A stretch of DNA of 64,000 bases from Telopea speciosissima (lineage: Eukaryota > Streptophyta > Magnoliopsida > Proteales > Proteaceae). Positions within the stretch are counted from its first letter, which is position 1. Each line of letters starts with the position of its first letter. The notes below the pieces were generated by a model. It ran no database searches, was not told the DNA's origin, and saw nothing but the letters and a program-made list of their open reading frames with translations. Of the stretch, positions 1 through 13,055 are shown in pieces. Position numbers and translations under genes: made by a program. The stretch spans positions 698,927-762,926 of the forward strand of contig NC_057925.1 in assembly GCF_018873765.1 (NCBI RefSeq), in the 5' to 3' direction.

Positions 1-1369
1 GTAACAAATAAAGTCAACAAGCTTTGAAAGAGAAGTTAGAATTTAAAAGAGCAATCATACAAACAAATATTGTTGTCACTTTATGACCATTCTTATGCAT
101 TTGTTGCAACTTCCTATCACTAATTGCATATTATGTTGGGTTTGGGGGTCACTTACAGGTATGGTGTTAGAAGTTGAACAATCTCAAAACTTAAAGAACA
201 ATGAGACAACATTAATGCAAAAGGAGCCCTGTGTCCCCATCATACATCTCTTTTTTTTTTTTGTGTGGGGGGGGGGGAGGTCTTACAATGCTCTAGCTGA
301 CAAGCTGGCCGAACGTGGTGTAATGAGGCCAGTTATCTATGGACTTCTATTCCGTTCTGATGCTGATATCATTGTAATTTCTGTTGGTGTTCCAACACTG
401 AGACTTCGCCATGGCGCTGTAAATTTCTGCCATTTACTCCCTCTTTATAGAATCAATAAATTAATTGTGCACTCAGTGTGGTTCAGAACTCTAGAGATAA
501 ATCTAGAAGAAATTTAAGGTGCTGGAACCACATTTAGGGGCCAGAATCAGAATCGAAAGAAAGAAAATTGAGGAATTAAATAAAATCCAGAAATTGAATG
601 CACTTTCAGAAAAATGGATTAATCAAGAATTTATCAAACACTACCTAAGTACTGTATTTAAGAGTAAATAATTTACCAACTGCAGAAATTAGAAGAATGG
701 GATGGTGAACAAGAGTCAATGAAAAGTTAACAATATAGTGTCAAGGCTCGATAAGATACAACCGATACGGTCTGATATATATCAAGATTGCCCATGTCAA
801 TATGATACAGAACCAATCCACAAAATATTTATCTACAGAACTGTATTGAACCGATACAGACAAATACAGTACCAATAAACTCGATACAAAATCTGCCAAA
901 ACCCAAAAATCCTAGTTTTTTAAAGAAAACTTCCTCGGACTTTTTGGCCAAAATCTAAGTGGATCCAATCTACACTAAAAACAACCTCGGAGGAGTGTGA
1001 TTAAACAAGCAAAAATTTACACTTGCCAATGAAGATTTGAATCACATATGTTTTTCTTTTTCAAATTTTCTTGCTTAATTACTTCTTATTACCTATTAGT
1101 AGGTTTGATATTGCACTTGCCAATAAAAATTGAAATCATATAGATGTCGCATAAAGAGAGATAAACCTAGCATCGGTTGGATATCATTATCATAAGCATA
1201 TCCATGTGTCAAAGTGTGTGTATCCATCATCTCTTAGCATCTCTGTGATGCGTCTCCGAGACAGATCTTAAAACCAGCTTTCTGATACACTGCTCGATAT
1301 TGATTTCACGCCTTGGAATAACTGCTATAACATGTCAAAATTCTGAACCAGACTAACTGATAATTATAG
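1..1369. other. No gene recognised; AT-rich decayed repeat DNA
   Basis: No open frame here resembles a protein I know. A frame at 83-517 runs through a T-rich stretch followed by eleven Gs near 267-277, which argues against a real gene. At about 725-905 there is a run of GATAC/ATACGG-like motifs resembling the GTATCGGTATCG repeat near 39550. I see nothing else that can be supported. Confidence 0.5.
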
Positions 1370-2936
1370 GAAAGAGCTCACCTGGGTTTCAGACTCAGAC
1401 CAGAAAACACTATTTTAATGAGTATAAACAATATGATGGGTCCGCTATAGAGAAACCAGAAAACAGAGAATGAATTAGTGTGGTTCAGAATTCTAGAGAA
1501 TATTCTAGAAGAGTACAAAGATTGGAGTGATACTCAGTCCAGGATCAATAGAAATCAACAAAACAGAACGGGGTCAGAATACAAAAAGTGAAATACCTTT
1601 CAATAGAAAGATCAAACTGAAAACCTGGTCGAGTACAAGGTTTAGCATATCTATTAACCAATATCAAGAACTTGAAAATCAGAAGTCAAGAAAGAGATGA
1701 AACCCAGCTAGCTTAAACTTCAATCCAGATTGAAGAGCAGAGAAATTAAGAAAGATACTGATGATTTGATCTCAGAAACTGTAAAGATATGATACAAATA
1801 GAATTCTGAATTTCAGATTGAAGGTTAGAAGCAATAAGCAATCAAAATTATGAACCTGATAAGAAGAAAAGAAAAAATAGGAGAAAGAAGAAAGAGAAGT
1901 AGAATGAGAAGAGTATGATAAAAGATGGTAGAAAGGTATCATCCGGTTGCAGAGGAACCAAAACTAGAAGAAGAATTAAGAGAGAAGTAATCGGCCAAGC
2001 AAGGAGCCTTCACCCACGTATGCACAGCTCAACAGCACAAATTTATTCTTTGCTCAAATCATGCTTAATCGATGAGAGGGTTAACATATATATAGAGAAG
2101 CTCTTGAAATTCCTATCTAGACTCAAAAAAGGATTCCTAATCACTCTCACAATTTGAATAAGTAAAACAAACTCAAATCTGGACTCTGCTCTAGCTAACT
2201 AAGTTCCTAATACAGTCATGAGTCATTACTGTATTAGGAACTTAGTAGTGCGATTCAAGGTTTAGAACATTGGAAAATAATCACAGAATTCAAGAGACAT
2301 TGGCAACAGAATCTTAAATATAAAATCTGAGAAGAATCAGAACTAGAATAAAGAAGATATGATAAAATCAAGCAAGCTAAAATTTGAATCAAAAACAGGG
2401 AATAAGCCTAGTGTTAGAATAAGAAGAACGAAGAAGAGAAAAAGATGAAGAATTAAGGAGGTGAAGAATGATGGATCATACACGAAAGAAAGAACTCAGA
2501 TCTGATCAAGCAGGGAGAGAGGAGAGAGAAATCAGTACGCCACATTGAAGCCTTCTACCAGTCTCAGCAGCAATCATTTAAAAAAAAAAAAGAATCAAAT
2601 TTCATTATCTTGTAAATCAGTAGAAATTATTACTTCAAAAAGATCAATATCAACCCACATAAGGACTCCTAATCACAATCTTAAACTGGGGAGAAAATCA
2701 AAACTAAACTGGACTCAAAAGTAGTCTACCAGCAGCCTTCTTAAGTATCCTTCATTGACTAAACTCTTCGCCGGACTAGTATCCAACAACAGTTACTGTG
2801 GACCCATTTAATTACAAAATATCCAAACTACCCTTGCTGGACTCGATGGTCTAACTTAGGCCTGGATTTCTTCAGCCTGGGCTTCCAACCTGGATATTGT
2901 TTATCCAGACAACCTAAGGCTACTGCAGCTGCATCA
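1370..2936. repeat. AG-rich non-coding dispersed repeat ending in CTGCATCA-like motif
   Basis: A purine-rich stretch without coding potential whose right part runs through 'gctgcatca' at about 2928-2936. The same kind of AG-rich block with a terminal CTGCATCA or similar recurs at 20590-22066, 31870-33088 and 41535-42803. The two latter copies can be aligned by eye. Membership of this copy rests on style and the terminal motif only, so the boundaries are rough. It may be an old LTR or TRIM-like element on the minus strand (starting TGATGCAG). Confidence 0.25.
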
Positions 2937-4140
2937 GCGGCTCAGCGCTCCGTGAACATTTTCATTTCTTAAAAATATTGATATAAAGTACTTCCAATTG
3001 GTTGTGGTTACATTTCTTACATCCCCATCATTTCCAAATTTCCATGTATACTTTCAGTGTAATATAATCATCATCTTGAATATGTTCAACTACTCATGAC
3101 CTCAAGCCTTCTCTTTTACAATTATAAGTGAGATACAGCCAAACTCATCATGAGTTTGCCATCTAATAACAACTGTTCAGCAAGCTTGTCATCTTCAATA
3201 ATAAATAATTTCCATAGGATCCATAGTGTATAACTGCTAAACTCTAAAACCTATTAGGAAATAATTATGTTAAGATGTGCCTCGATACTATTAGTTCATG
3301 GAATACTTTTCAATTTTTTTAAAAAAAATTTTAATAGTCTACATATTTCAATACTTGTATATAACAATACATATACTACATAAAATTTTCACCTCTTGTG
3401 ACATACTTGGTTGTAAGTTAACACAACCTCAAACATTAACAAAAGAAGGGGAGGACAAATGAAATAGGGAGAATGGATTGTGCAAATTAAAGCAAGAGAA
3501 GATCAAGGTACTTGATTATTTTTCTTGTCCATGCTATCAAGGTACTTGATTATTCTAGCTGGCTGCTGGATGGGTTTAGCCATACATTGAGGGTTTCTTT
3601 CGTTTTGAATACTTATTGACCATGACAAATTGTTGGCAAATTATGCAAGGCTGATGGTTCAGAAAGTTTGGAGAGCTATTGTTGCCAGGCAATTGAATCT
3701 GGTTGTAACAGTCTGCAAAAAAATAAAATGAATAACAAAGAAAATCAAAGGGACAACCTCACTGCCAGAACAAAACTGTGCTGCAATAATTCCCCACCAC
3801 AGCTTCACTGTCTGGCGGGCCCTCACCCATTCCCTTCCTACGCAGTCTTTCCTTATCCAGAGGCAGATACCGGCTTCTCCCTTACGCTGCCTTTGTTGGA
3901 GATCTCACTGAGCATGTTGCCCACCTCTTTCTTTTTCGCTTGCCCCTTTTCCTCAGTTTGGAAAGGGCTTCTCGCCAAATGACGGCCCCAGAGGATAAAA
4001 TGGGTAAACTACCCTTTGGGACCTCCATTTACCATATCTGGATGGAATTAGGTGGATATGACCTTTTTTCCAGTAAATCCAGTTGTGAATTGTGATACAG
4101 TAGGTAAGCTAGCCTTTGGGCCTCCATTTACCATATCTGG
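2937..4140. other. No gene recognised; local 41-bp duplication at its right end
   Basis: Nothing coding is recognised. A stretch of about 41 bases ending in CCATATCTGGATGGA occurs twice, at about 4005-4050 and 4103-4146, with two or three differences. This is a short local duplication with about 57 bases between the copies. Confidence 0.4.
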
Positions 4141-4450
4141 ATGGAGCACAACCTCATAAAATGGACTTCTAAATCCAGATCCTTCCAACAGATTTGGGAC
4201 AACAAATTGTTCTCCATTAGAAGCAAATTATCTAAGGTCTCCACCCAGTGCATTGACTCCTTAAGGAACAAGCTTATTGTTGATTCCTGGGGCCTTCCAT
4301 TTCTTTGTACCTGCCTAGTGCCCCCTCCTAGCGGAGGACCGAGCTTTGCTTTGTATTGTCTTTTTTCCTTCTCCCCTGCCTCCGTAGGGGTTTTCTTGTA
4401 TTCTTTCCTCTTTCGTAATATATTTCTTATTCACCAAAATAAAAAACTCC
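4141..4450 (+). mobile_element. Probable 3' tail of an L1-type LINE
   Basis: The segment ends in a T-rich stretch, then CGTAATATATTTCTTATTCACC and an A-rich tail (AAAATAAAAAA, about 4436-4446). That layout is typical of the 3' end of plant L1-type LINEs. The preceding frame (4141 onward) is short and not clearly a reverse transcriptase or RNase H. A remnant only; the 5' part is absent. Confidence 0.4.
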
Positions 4451-6150
4451 TAGTCCCAATAAACTTCAACAAGACAAATATAACATTGATCATCCAGCTT
4501 ACATAAAGCAAATAAAAGACAAAACAATGCCATGTCGACCACAAAGCTTATAATCGCCAAGATCCCCCAACAACCACAACTAATGGAAAAAGTAACTTCA
4601 GTGCCAATGTCCAGACTTGATATTTTATTCAGTCACTCACTTCATAACTCCCCAATCAAACCTCTGGTTCTTTGAAGATTATCTCCTTTGGCTCTTGGAA
4701 TTTCAACATTGATCTAAAAATCGTGTCCAGTTTTAAGCTTTACTACTCTACTTACTACCATTCAATTAGGGATAGAATCATAGAATAACTAATCCTGTAT
4801 AGAGAACATGCAGTATTAAAAGAGAGGACAACACCATTACTTTTACAGATAAGCACCTTCCTTAGCTGCTGCCACTAGAACAAAGTTAGTCAAACATCTT
4901 AAAGGATCAAAGCTAATGTTCTAAACCACCTCAAGATGTGGCTATTCAAAAGAAACATACTGTAAGTACATAAGATGTCTCAAGAAACCGAGCAGCACAA
5001 CGTTGGCATGACAAAATACTAGAATATGTTGTTTGGTTATCCATTATAAATAGGAAAACATTAACGCAAAGAAAGCTAGTAGCCAGCATATGTTGGTACT
5101 CATTTCCCATTTGCTCTGTGGACCATGCTTCATCTTTTAGTCCACTTAATCAGCTTTATTGAAACTTGCCAAGCAGATGCCCGAAATGTCACAAATGTAG
5201 ATATTTATTTAGGGAGAGAGAGAGAGTGGCATATCGCCACGGGCGGCACCAATAGGAGCACGGGATGGGGCATCATACAGAAGGGGCAGGGGGTCATTTC
5301 AAGGGGGGGAGAGAGAGAGAGAGAGGGCGCTAGCTTGCGGTATGCAGGCGATGTGCCCAACCTTTTTCCATTTACTGATTACCATCCATTTTACTAAGAT
5401 GGGTACAAGCACGCAATTTTGTATAAGCTAGGAATTGAAATTTTCACTCCAACAGAAAACTTAATGTCTTAATTCAAAATAGCCCAAAGTCCCTTTAAAC
5501 TTGAACAATTACATAAATTTTCATCTCACTCATGGGAAGGTTACTTTTCTGAAGATAACATCATTTGATCCAGCTTTAACACGAATTAGCTTGAAAATAA
5601 AAATATGCACTGCTATCTATCTAGGTTATATAGACAATGCAACTTCAAGTTTTGCCTCATAAAATCATATCAGAAGTCTAAGTTTTTGTCAAAAGCCCAT
5701 GATTGAATATCAACATGACAACAACAAATTTTACCATTAATGACACAACAAAAAAATCAGAAGAAGTTGTAAAATTTTCTCCTTGAATGTATGCTACAGC
5801 AGACCAAATCTTAACAGACCTACTAATATTCTAAGTAGGAACAAGAATAAGTACCAAATCAACTTCTCATCTGACAAGACAATTAGGCATGCAATTTAAA
5901 GTTTAAACCATAATAACTTAATAAGACTAACTGAATGGTAGTCTGAACCATCGTATATAATGAAAAAAAAAAAAAAAGATACAAGATTCCCCATCAAATG
6001 CGATCATATACCATACTGGATGTCACTTATTTCAAAAGTGGGGAACTACTAGCAAGATCCAACTGGATTCTTCATAGTTTTAGTTTATTAATAATAAAAG
6101 AAAGAAATAAAAACTAAAAATAGCAGTTGTAGTGACTCAAATGCCTTTAT
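4451..6150. other. Intergenic; GA microsatellites, no gene seen
   Basis: No coding region is recognised. Two short GA-rich tracts lie at about 5213-5226 and 5306-5326, the second preceded by a G run. The right end probably contains the 3' UTR of the minus-strand gene that ends at 6151. Confidence 0.45.
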
Positions 6151-6831
6151 CTACTTCTTAATTCTACGAAGTTTCTTAGGTCCCCAGACCTCCATTCTAC
6201 CAGCGGGACATCCGCACGGTGCTCGAAAGATAAGTACAGTACGACCATTAAGTGGTGCCATCCGCTTCAACTCAGCTTCCAGTTCCTTGTGATCCTGCCC
6301 TAACTCAAGTGGTTGGACTCCATATGCATCATCTGGCACTGATGGCAAATGCTTCACGCACTCTTCTGATTCAAGCTGGATATCAAATTCTACTGCCTTG
6401 CGAAGACCCTTGCAGTAAGGGTTTCCGCACTTCCTAGATTTGTAATGGACAATCTCCCACACTGCGATCATGGTGACAAATGTTACAACCAATCCAACTG
6501 CATATGCCACGGGTGCATTGTTTATAACATCACCGATGAAGACCCAAACCACAGGAAGAAGCTCAGAAGCTTCTCGGAAAATGAATTTGAAGTAAGGCAC
6601 AGTTAGAAACCCCAATGCTCCGAGTACCAGGAACAATATAATAATGTCAATGGCAGCAAATGGCGAGTGATCACAAAAAGGATGGGATAAGGGGTTTAAG
6701 GAACTGCCATGCTTCTTACTACGAAAATGACCCTGATTGCTCCGATGTTCAGACACGCCCAGCGAATTTGCCATATTCCTATGCTGCTCGAAAGCTTTGC
6801 AGAACTCAATCAAGCTCCGGCAATCAACCAT
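6151..6831 (-). CDS. Membrane-anchored plant protein of the 'ribosomal protein L34e superfamily' group
   Basis: A single uninterrupted frame of 226 residues, starting with MVDCRSLIEFCKAFEQHR, a start I remember from plant proteins annotated 'ribosomal protein L34e superfamily'. The frame stays open to an ATG at 6945, but that extension is encoded by a 16-base G run (read as prolines on this strand), so I chose the internal ATG at 6831. Visible parts: a polar N-terminus (1-57); two hydrophobic helices at about 59-80 and 105-128; then a soluble C-terminal half with CGNPYC (135-140), the block KGLRKAVEFDIQLESEECVK (141-160) and APCGCPAGRMEVWG (204-217). The paired cysteines could bind metal. The name comes from family annotation; two membrane segments make a core ribosomal role unlikely, and the true function is unknown to me. 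No intron is visible in the coding part. Confidence 0.8.
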   Translation of the reverse strand: MVDCRSLIEFCKAFEQHRNMANSLGVSEHRSNQGHFRSKKHGSSLNPLSHPFCDHSPFAAIDIIILFLVLGALGFLTVPYFKFIFREASELLPVVWVFIGDVINNAPVAYAVGLVVTFVTMIAVWEIVHYKSRKCGNPYCKGLRKAVEFDIQLESEECVKHLPSVPDDAYGVQPLELGQDHKELEAELKRMAPLNGRTVLIFRAPCGCPAGRMEVWGPKKLRRIKK

Positions 6832-7780
6832 TGGTAACCTCAGCGAATCAGAGGACATCAGAAAGGGAAGGGGGGGGGGGGGGGGAGGAAACGAAAAGTT
6901 TCTGATTCTCTGAGATCCAGATACGTGCGGATCAATTCCTATCAAAATCTCGCAGCGATCCTTCGATATGTTTTTTGCCTCAAAAGTAAATTCAACTTCA
7001 AAATAACAAACTCAGCCGTTACGCAGTAATATATGTAAATCCAGATTTGTCATAAGTTGCTATCCTCGGCTTCGTAGCTGACTGTACACAAAACCAACCC
7101 AGTGATCGCAGACTGCAACTAGCATCAGTGAATTTGCTTAAATAAATAACGGATATTGCCAGGAAGGGGGGGAGAGAGCTAATCTAAACCGATTCAGGGA
7201 TGCACAAGGCTCACAAAACTCGATCTGAACAAGTTTCACGGGCAGATCTTCCGATCAGACCTCCGAATCTACCTGACGGAAAGTAGACAATTTCAACAAC
7301 GCGCAGATAAAAGAAAGGGATCAAAGAGCTCCAGATGTGATCCAGCCTCGATACCAGAAAGCCAAAGATACCACCGTGATGTTGGTAGCCCAATCCAATT
7401 CCCAGATCCTGACTGAAAACTCTTTCCACAATTTGAGATATACCAATCAGGAAAGAGTCCAAGTTCCAACAGGAAGAAGATGAGGAAAAGATAATCTAAT
7501 CAAGCCAATGGAAGTACGCATCAATCATCAATAGAAAAATGAAAAATACAATAATTTGATTTCTAAGCTTCCGATATCGATCCGCTCTTTGACCAAGTCC
7601 AGGACGTCGATCACGACTTACAAAGGAAAAAGAAGACAATAAGGTGTATCCTCCTCTCAGTTTTCACCACTTGCCGATGAACACGGAAGAAGGAAGGAAA
7701 GAATGAAACGACCGACCGAGTCGAGTGAAATGAAAAAGGAAAAACTTTGCATTTCAGAAAGCAGAAAACAATATTTATAC
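6832..7780 (-). promoter_or_regulatory. Likely promoter and spliced 5' leader of the L34e-like gene
   Basis: On the minus strand a TATAAATA box lies at 7772-7779, so transcription probably starts near 7745. A pyrimidine-rich leader follows to a GTAAGT donor (GT at 7621-7620). A CAG acceptor at 6912-6910 would join it to a leader exon beginning at 6909 and containing the 16-base homopolymer at 6870-6885, just upstream of the ATG at 6831. The box, donor and acceptor are seen; the intron joining them is inferred. Confidence 0.5.
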
Positions 7781-8169
7781 TCTCTCCCTCGCTCTTTCAC
7801 AAGTCTCGAGTCTTTTAGTTCACGCCATCTGACGATGACGGATACTTCCATCGGACAGAGCCGCGTTTCAGCATGAAGTCAATTTACTAAATTACCCATG
7901 CATGTATTTCTTTTCCACACGCCCGAGGCACTTCCCCAGACATTGTCACTAATGTAAGAACTCTAGAGGATAAACGTAGTGAATTTCCAATTATAGTTTG
8001 ACTATATAAAGTATTAGCATTAAATCCATTTTTGAAGAATTTGCTATCAGATATATTATTTTGGTAGCTGAAACAAAAACAGGGATAAATACAAAGTTGA
8101 AATTATAAAAATAAACTTTGGAAATACAAATTTTCAAGATAAGTAGAACAAAAACAAAGTAACTTTAGT

Positions 8170-8845
8170 AACAATAGGACTAAAAGTGAGGTAATGAAAA
8201 TTGATGATAGGGAGATCTTCCAAAAATTAAAAATTTTAGGTACCTATGTTCAATCATATATAAAGAATGAGAAATATTAGAAGATGATATTACACAAAGA
8301 AATTGAATAGAATGGATGAAATATAGGGATGCATACGAAGTATTGTGTAGTAATCGATGTATTCATTTATACATCAAAAGAAAATCTTATAGAACAGTTA
8401 TTCAACCAGCAATGATATATGGAGCCAAATATTGACCAATGATGAAACAACATGTAAAGAAAGTGAGGCAGAAATGAGGATGTTGAGAAGGATGAGTAGT
8501 AAAATTAGAAAAGATAAAATAAGAAATAAACAAATTAGAATTAATTTAGAAATAACTCTGATAAATGATAAGCTATGAAAGAGTCGTTTGAGATAGCATG
8601 AATATGTGCGTGGGAAACCTTTATATGCTCCAATAGAAGTGATTTCATTCAGATTGACGGGTAAAAAGAGCTATGTATAAACCTAAAATGATTCTAGAAG
8701 AATTGGTGAGGAAAGACATGCATAGTTTAGGACTTGTAACAAGAATGGCTTTGAATAGAGCTGATTGGAGTAAAAGAATCCATGTAACCAACCCCATTTA
8801 GTTCGCATAAAGTTGAGTTGATTTTTATCTCATAAAGCGATGAAA
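8170..8845 (+). mobile_element. Heavily decayed 3' half of an RTE-type LINE
   Basis: This plus-strand copy follows the same order of blocks as the better RTE copies at 13-17 kb: a stretch like GAAATGAGGATGTTGAGAAGGATG (reading E-M-R-M-L-R-R-M), then a W-rich tail, and the RTE 3' end ACCCCATTTAGTTCGCATAAAGTTGAG at about 8800-8825. Many G/C positions have become A/T and all frames are broken. It is an old, dead copy. Confidence 0.6.
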
Positions 8846-11800
8846 GTGACCATGTAAACAACATGATCTTAGGAATTTAAACTACTATCACTTCGAAAAA
8901 TGATGTATAAGAAATGATTCTAAACATATAATCACCCACTACCGTTATTTTCAGGTAAAATTTACTCCAAAGTTTTCAATAAAATCCTATTTTTGGGGAG
9001 AGAAAATTCTATTGTTTGAGGAAATATTTATTAATTTTACCTCATGTATATAAGCCTTGAGAAGCATAGTTTTAGAAAACAATGCAGAAAAATTAGAACC
9101 ACCAACTTTTTCAGCTTAACCATAGAACACGCCAGGAAACAAAAATCAAAGCCAATTTTCAGAAATCCATCCAAGACCCAATTCAGTTTGCCAGTCTTCC
9201 TTTAAAAAATTTGTTTTTCCCAAAATCCTTTTTTTTTCTTCAAACCACAATTTGATCAGTCCAAACCAGATAAAACAGAAGCAGGAGCATTACAGGATTC
9301 GACCCCGTCCCTGGTCCAATTTTAAAAGCTATTCATAGTAGGAAAATGCAAACATCCTATCCAATTTTAGATCAGGGGCATCATCAGTATGACCAATAAG
9401 TCTGGTCAAACTGCTTCCTACATTCTCTCCATGATTATATCCTCAATCACCAGTTCTTTTCTTCAGGAACCTTTTTTACTACCCTTTCCCTTTTCTTGTA
9501 ACTTTGATGATTGATCTTTCTCAGAAGAGCTGTGAGAGGAAATTATGGGCCCATGTTTTCTACAATCCTTAAACTACAATAGATCCTCATAGATTGAGTC
9601 TCCTGATAACATTTGATACGATCCCCCAACCAGATTCTTTGAGGTAACTCTTTCTCCACCTCAGTACAAATAGACCATGCTTGGGCTTGAAAAATCTATC
9701 GAGTATGTCTCTGCCCCCAATTTGAGATCCAAGAACCAGAGGATTAAAAGCTTCCTTCATCAAGATAGAGCAATGTATGCATAAGCTCGGATACATACAT
9801 CAAACTAATCAATAACTTCTTATTTCCATCTGAAATTACCAGATCCTTAAAAGTAACGTCAAAGCTGAAGTGCCAAATATTTATGGGGAAAGCCAGTATC
9901 CTTTCAACAGCATCACGTGAGAAATATTGTCTTGTCGTGATAATGTATAATTTTCTTCAACTTCATGATAAATTTTGATCTACCCTGCAGAGAGATTATA
10001 TATGTGTTGACCAATATCCCCAAACACTTTTCCTGGCTTGCACTTGGGTTCCGAAAGGATAATCCCACTGCACCACAGTAAAGAGGACCTGGATAATTAA
10101 AGACTAGTCCAGGGTCCCCCAGTTTTCCCAAACACTTCTTCCACAAAGATTTGCATATTACACTACAGCAGTCCTTGATATTGAAAAATGATGAGCTTCA
10201 ACACCTTTACAACCTCATGACACAGGTCTTTCCCAAAAATTCAGAACGGTATTGCGGCAAAACTATTAACACTTCCACCAAACTGATTGGTCGAAATATC
10301 ATTAGGCACAAATGTTCAATTACACCCCCCCCCCCTCTCCCAAGTCCCAACCTGGCATGCACTCATATTTACAGGTCAAATTTCATGGGCCTCTCTGAAG
10401 CTTTGTATTTTAAACATTTTGAAGATTCTAGAGAAGAAAGATTCACAAAACCATCATACCGCCCAAACCTATCCCCACTTAACCTGTCAATCATAGGTTG
10501 ATGCCATCTTCTTCAAGTTTCTTTCAAGCAAGCACCCCAACAAAGAGAGCAGAGTACAACCACCCCCCTACCCCAAAAGAAGTCACGTTAAATAAGTTTA
10601 CAAATAAATCTACGGTTTCTGATTTATACTATACAATTACTGAATTAACAGAAGAAAGGTCTTGCTAACATTCAGAACAGATACAAGATGTTACAGAGGT
10701 GAATTGTGAAAATTTAAATTGTTGGTTGGGAATATAAGTTAAGCTCTAATATGGATATTATCTCTTTGAAGTCCAACATTCTTCTCTGTGCTGTTTTATT
10801 TTCACAGGAGAGGGTTCTCCACGATGCAAGTGTGGGGGGAAATCTTCCATGCAACACCAATGATGGCGCAAAGAATGGTATCATTCACAGGGGCCCCTAT
10901 GGTCAAGGTAAGAGAGAGAAAACAATAAAAATCCCATGTGAGAGGGCAATAGTACACTGGCATTCTGGGAAATTCTCTCTCTTTTTTTTATGGATGGGAA
11001 ACTTTTTCCCATATTTTCGCTGGGGAAGTTTATTTTTTGAAAACTAAAAACAGATTAACAAGTAATACAGAAGAAAATGGAGTCACCTTCCATCAATTCT
11101 TAAACTCAATCTCTATTCCAACCAATGTATCGGACTGCCAAAATTTCTTGCTGATTCTTCTTGAATCGCAAGTTTCTGACGAGGCCTGCCTCCTTATGGT
11201 TTCAGATAACAGAAAGTCGAATCAAAACAACAAATATACATGTTATAACAGAATTATAAAACAAAAGGCCTAAAACAGATTATCTTAAAATTCAGTAAAG
11301 AGTAATGCTTTCTTTGTGTGATTACCTATTTTGAGAATCCCTTAGAAAGAAATGGCCTTGAAACTTTAAATTGACCTCGATTCCATCCTCCCTATGAGGG
11401 ATTGAGGGAATCCTAGAGCACCTAATAGTTTAGGTTAGGATTCTCAGGGAAAACCAGGATCACAGGGCAGAAATTAAACCAGAATTGGTATATTTTAGAT
11501 AACTCAAGATGAATCAATTTAATGTGACTGCAATCCAGGTCGATGGACCATGAAACTGTGGGTTAAGCTCTCAAAGTTTGGGTCCAATCCAACAGCTGGA
11601 TTAGGAGTTATGGCACTGACCAGAAAATAGCAACTTCCCCAAAACAGATTTAGAAATCTGCAGTCCCTTTTGAACAGCATACGCAGGTCACTTGGAGAAG
11701 AAGATCTGAGACTTATATGTAACTAGAAGTTTAAAACAGATCATATGTGAAGTCTACAATAGAACTGGACACAAGAGATTGATCAAATCGATGGAAGAAA

Positions 11801-12297
11801 CAGGGGTATAGTCTACCAACAATGCAGTGACTCGATAGACAAAACGATTGAGGAAAATCTTACCACTGATGAATCTGAACTAAATTATAAACAGAGGATA
11901 AAAATTGGAAGAAGAAAGAACAGTACAAGAAGGTCATGGTTGAGCCTTCCACTCGAATCTAGGTTAGAATCCCACTAACCTCCTAGTCTCCTACTAGGGT
12001 TTATGAATCCCACAAACCTGCATCTCACAGTATAACAACATAACAACCATTCACTTTTCTCAAACTTCAAATCTTGGGAGCTGTAACAGCCCCTCTCTTG
12101 TATTAATAGCCTTCAAAATTCCTCTTCTTGCGTGGGAGGAAACCACTTACAAATTTGAAATCAAATAAAGTAGAAACTGTCCTAATCTAGATAACATCAA
12201 AATTAGTAATTGAAACTAAATAAAATCTTGTAACTGAAAGTTATTTAATGTGTAGTAATAACTAAAATGACAACTACTATCTGTAGACACTGAACTT
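8846..12297. other. No gene recognised; AG-rich repeat-like DNA on the right
   Basis: Open frames here are short and resemble nothing I know. An 11-base C run lies near 10325. From about 11400 to 12130 the sequence has the same AG-rich style as the block at 20590-22066, with scattered similar phrases such as 'tagtctaccaacaatgcagt' against 'cagtctactgccaacaaat'. It is probably a decayed copy of the same non-coding repeat. Confidence 0.35.
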
Positions 12298-13055
12298 TGC
12301 CCCTCCCAACTACAACAACAACTCATCCTTATTCCAACTAAATAGGGTCGGCTACATGGATCCAAGCAAAGACAAAGACATAAAATAGCAATAAAAGAAG
12401 AACACTGGCAAGACTCAGCATAACCCATCTAATCGATGCCCTCCAACAGCTCTATACAGGGTCATACATGGGGGCAGGCCCAACCTATATGTGTCTTTCC
12501 TCACTACCTCTCCAAGGGACATTATGCTAGAGTTTATATTGTAAAGGGTACTTTGGGCACTGCCTTGTTATAAGCCATGCTAAGTTGCAATTTTATCTTA
12601 TGTTAATTTTCTTTTTAACTCCCTAGGGAGTTATGTGTAATTTCTAGAATATATTAATGAGGGATATAGATGAGTAGAGAACTCTCTAACTCACTATCGT
12701 TTTCTCCCAACTCTCTTTCTTCTTTCTCTTCTTCTTCCTCCTTTGCTTCTTCTTCTTCTACTTCCCTTTGTTGTTTAATCTAGTTCCTTTACTAGAATCA
12801 ATCCTCATCTAGTTTCTAACTCATTATAGGCCTGCCCCAAGTTCAATTAGATCCTTCAATCTGAAACAAATCACTCCCTTGTATAAGTGCATCTCAAGGC
12901 TTCCGTTGGACAAAACCATGCCGCCTCAAACGGCTCTCTCGAATCTTCCCATGAATAGGGCTACCCTCAACTCAGTTCTAGTCTATTCAATCCTTACATT
13001 AATCTTCCTAGTCTGGGTATCTACTGTCCAACATTCTGCACCAAACATCATGTTT
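12298..13055 (-). mobile_element. RTE LINE 3' fragment, split by a solo LTR
   Basis: On the plus strand the segment opens with the reverse complement of the RTE 3' end: an ACAAC-rich stretch, then CCTTATTCCAACTAAATAGG and GTCGGCTACATGGATCC. Short blocks of the RTE C-terminal coding region follow. The copy is interrupted at 12520-12826 by an LTR with its target duplication. The coding part is too short and damaged to be active. Confidence 0.7.
12525..12821 (+). mobile_element. Solo LTR nested in an RTE fragment
   Basis: A 297-bp block breaks the RTE fragment. It is flanked on both sides by CATTA (12520-12524 and 12822-12826), a 5-bp target duplication as left by LTR retrotransposons. The ends are TGCTAGAG and TTTCTAACT, close to the usual inverted TGTTAGA...TCTAACA. 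Joining the flanks restores the RTE sequence. The strand is not certain; the CT-rich stretch at 12690-12780 sits downstream of a possible TATA-like stretch in plus orientation. Confidence 0.7.

Noticed and set aside
83-517. 144-residue frame near the left edge
   Set aside because: It crosses a T run and an 11-base G run and resembles no family I know; probably chance.
6832-6945. 38-residue N-terminal extension of the L34e-like protein
   Set aside because: It is encoded partly by a G16 homopolymer read as prolines, and the known family start fits the internal Met at 6831; a leader acceptor at 6910 also falls inside it.
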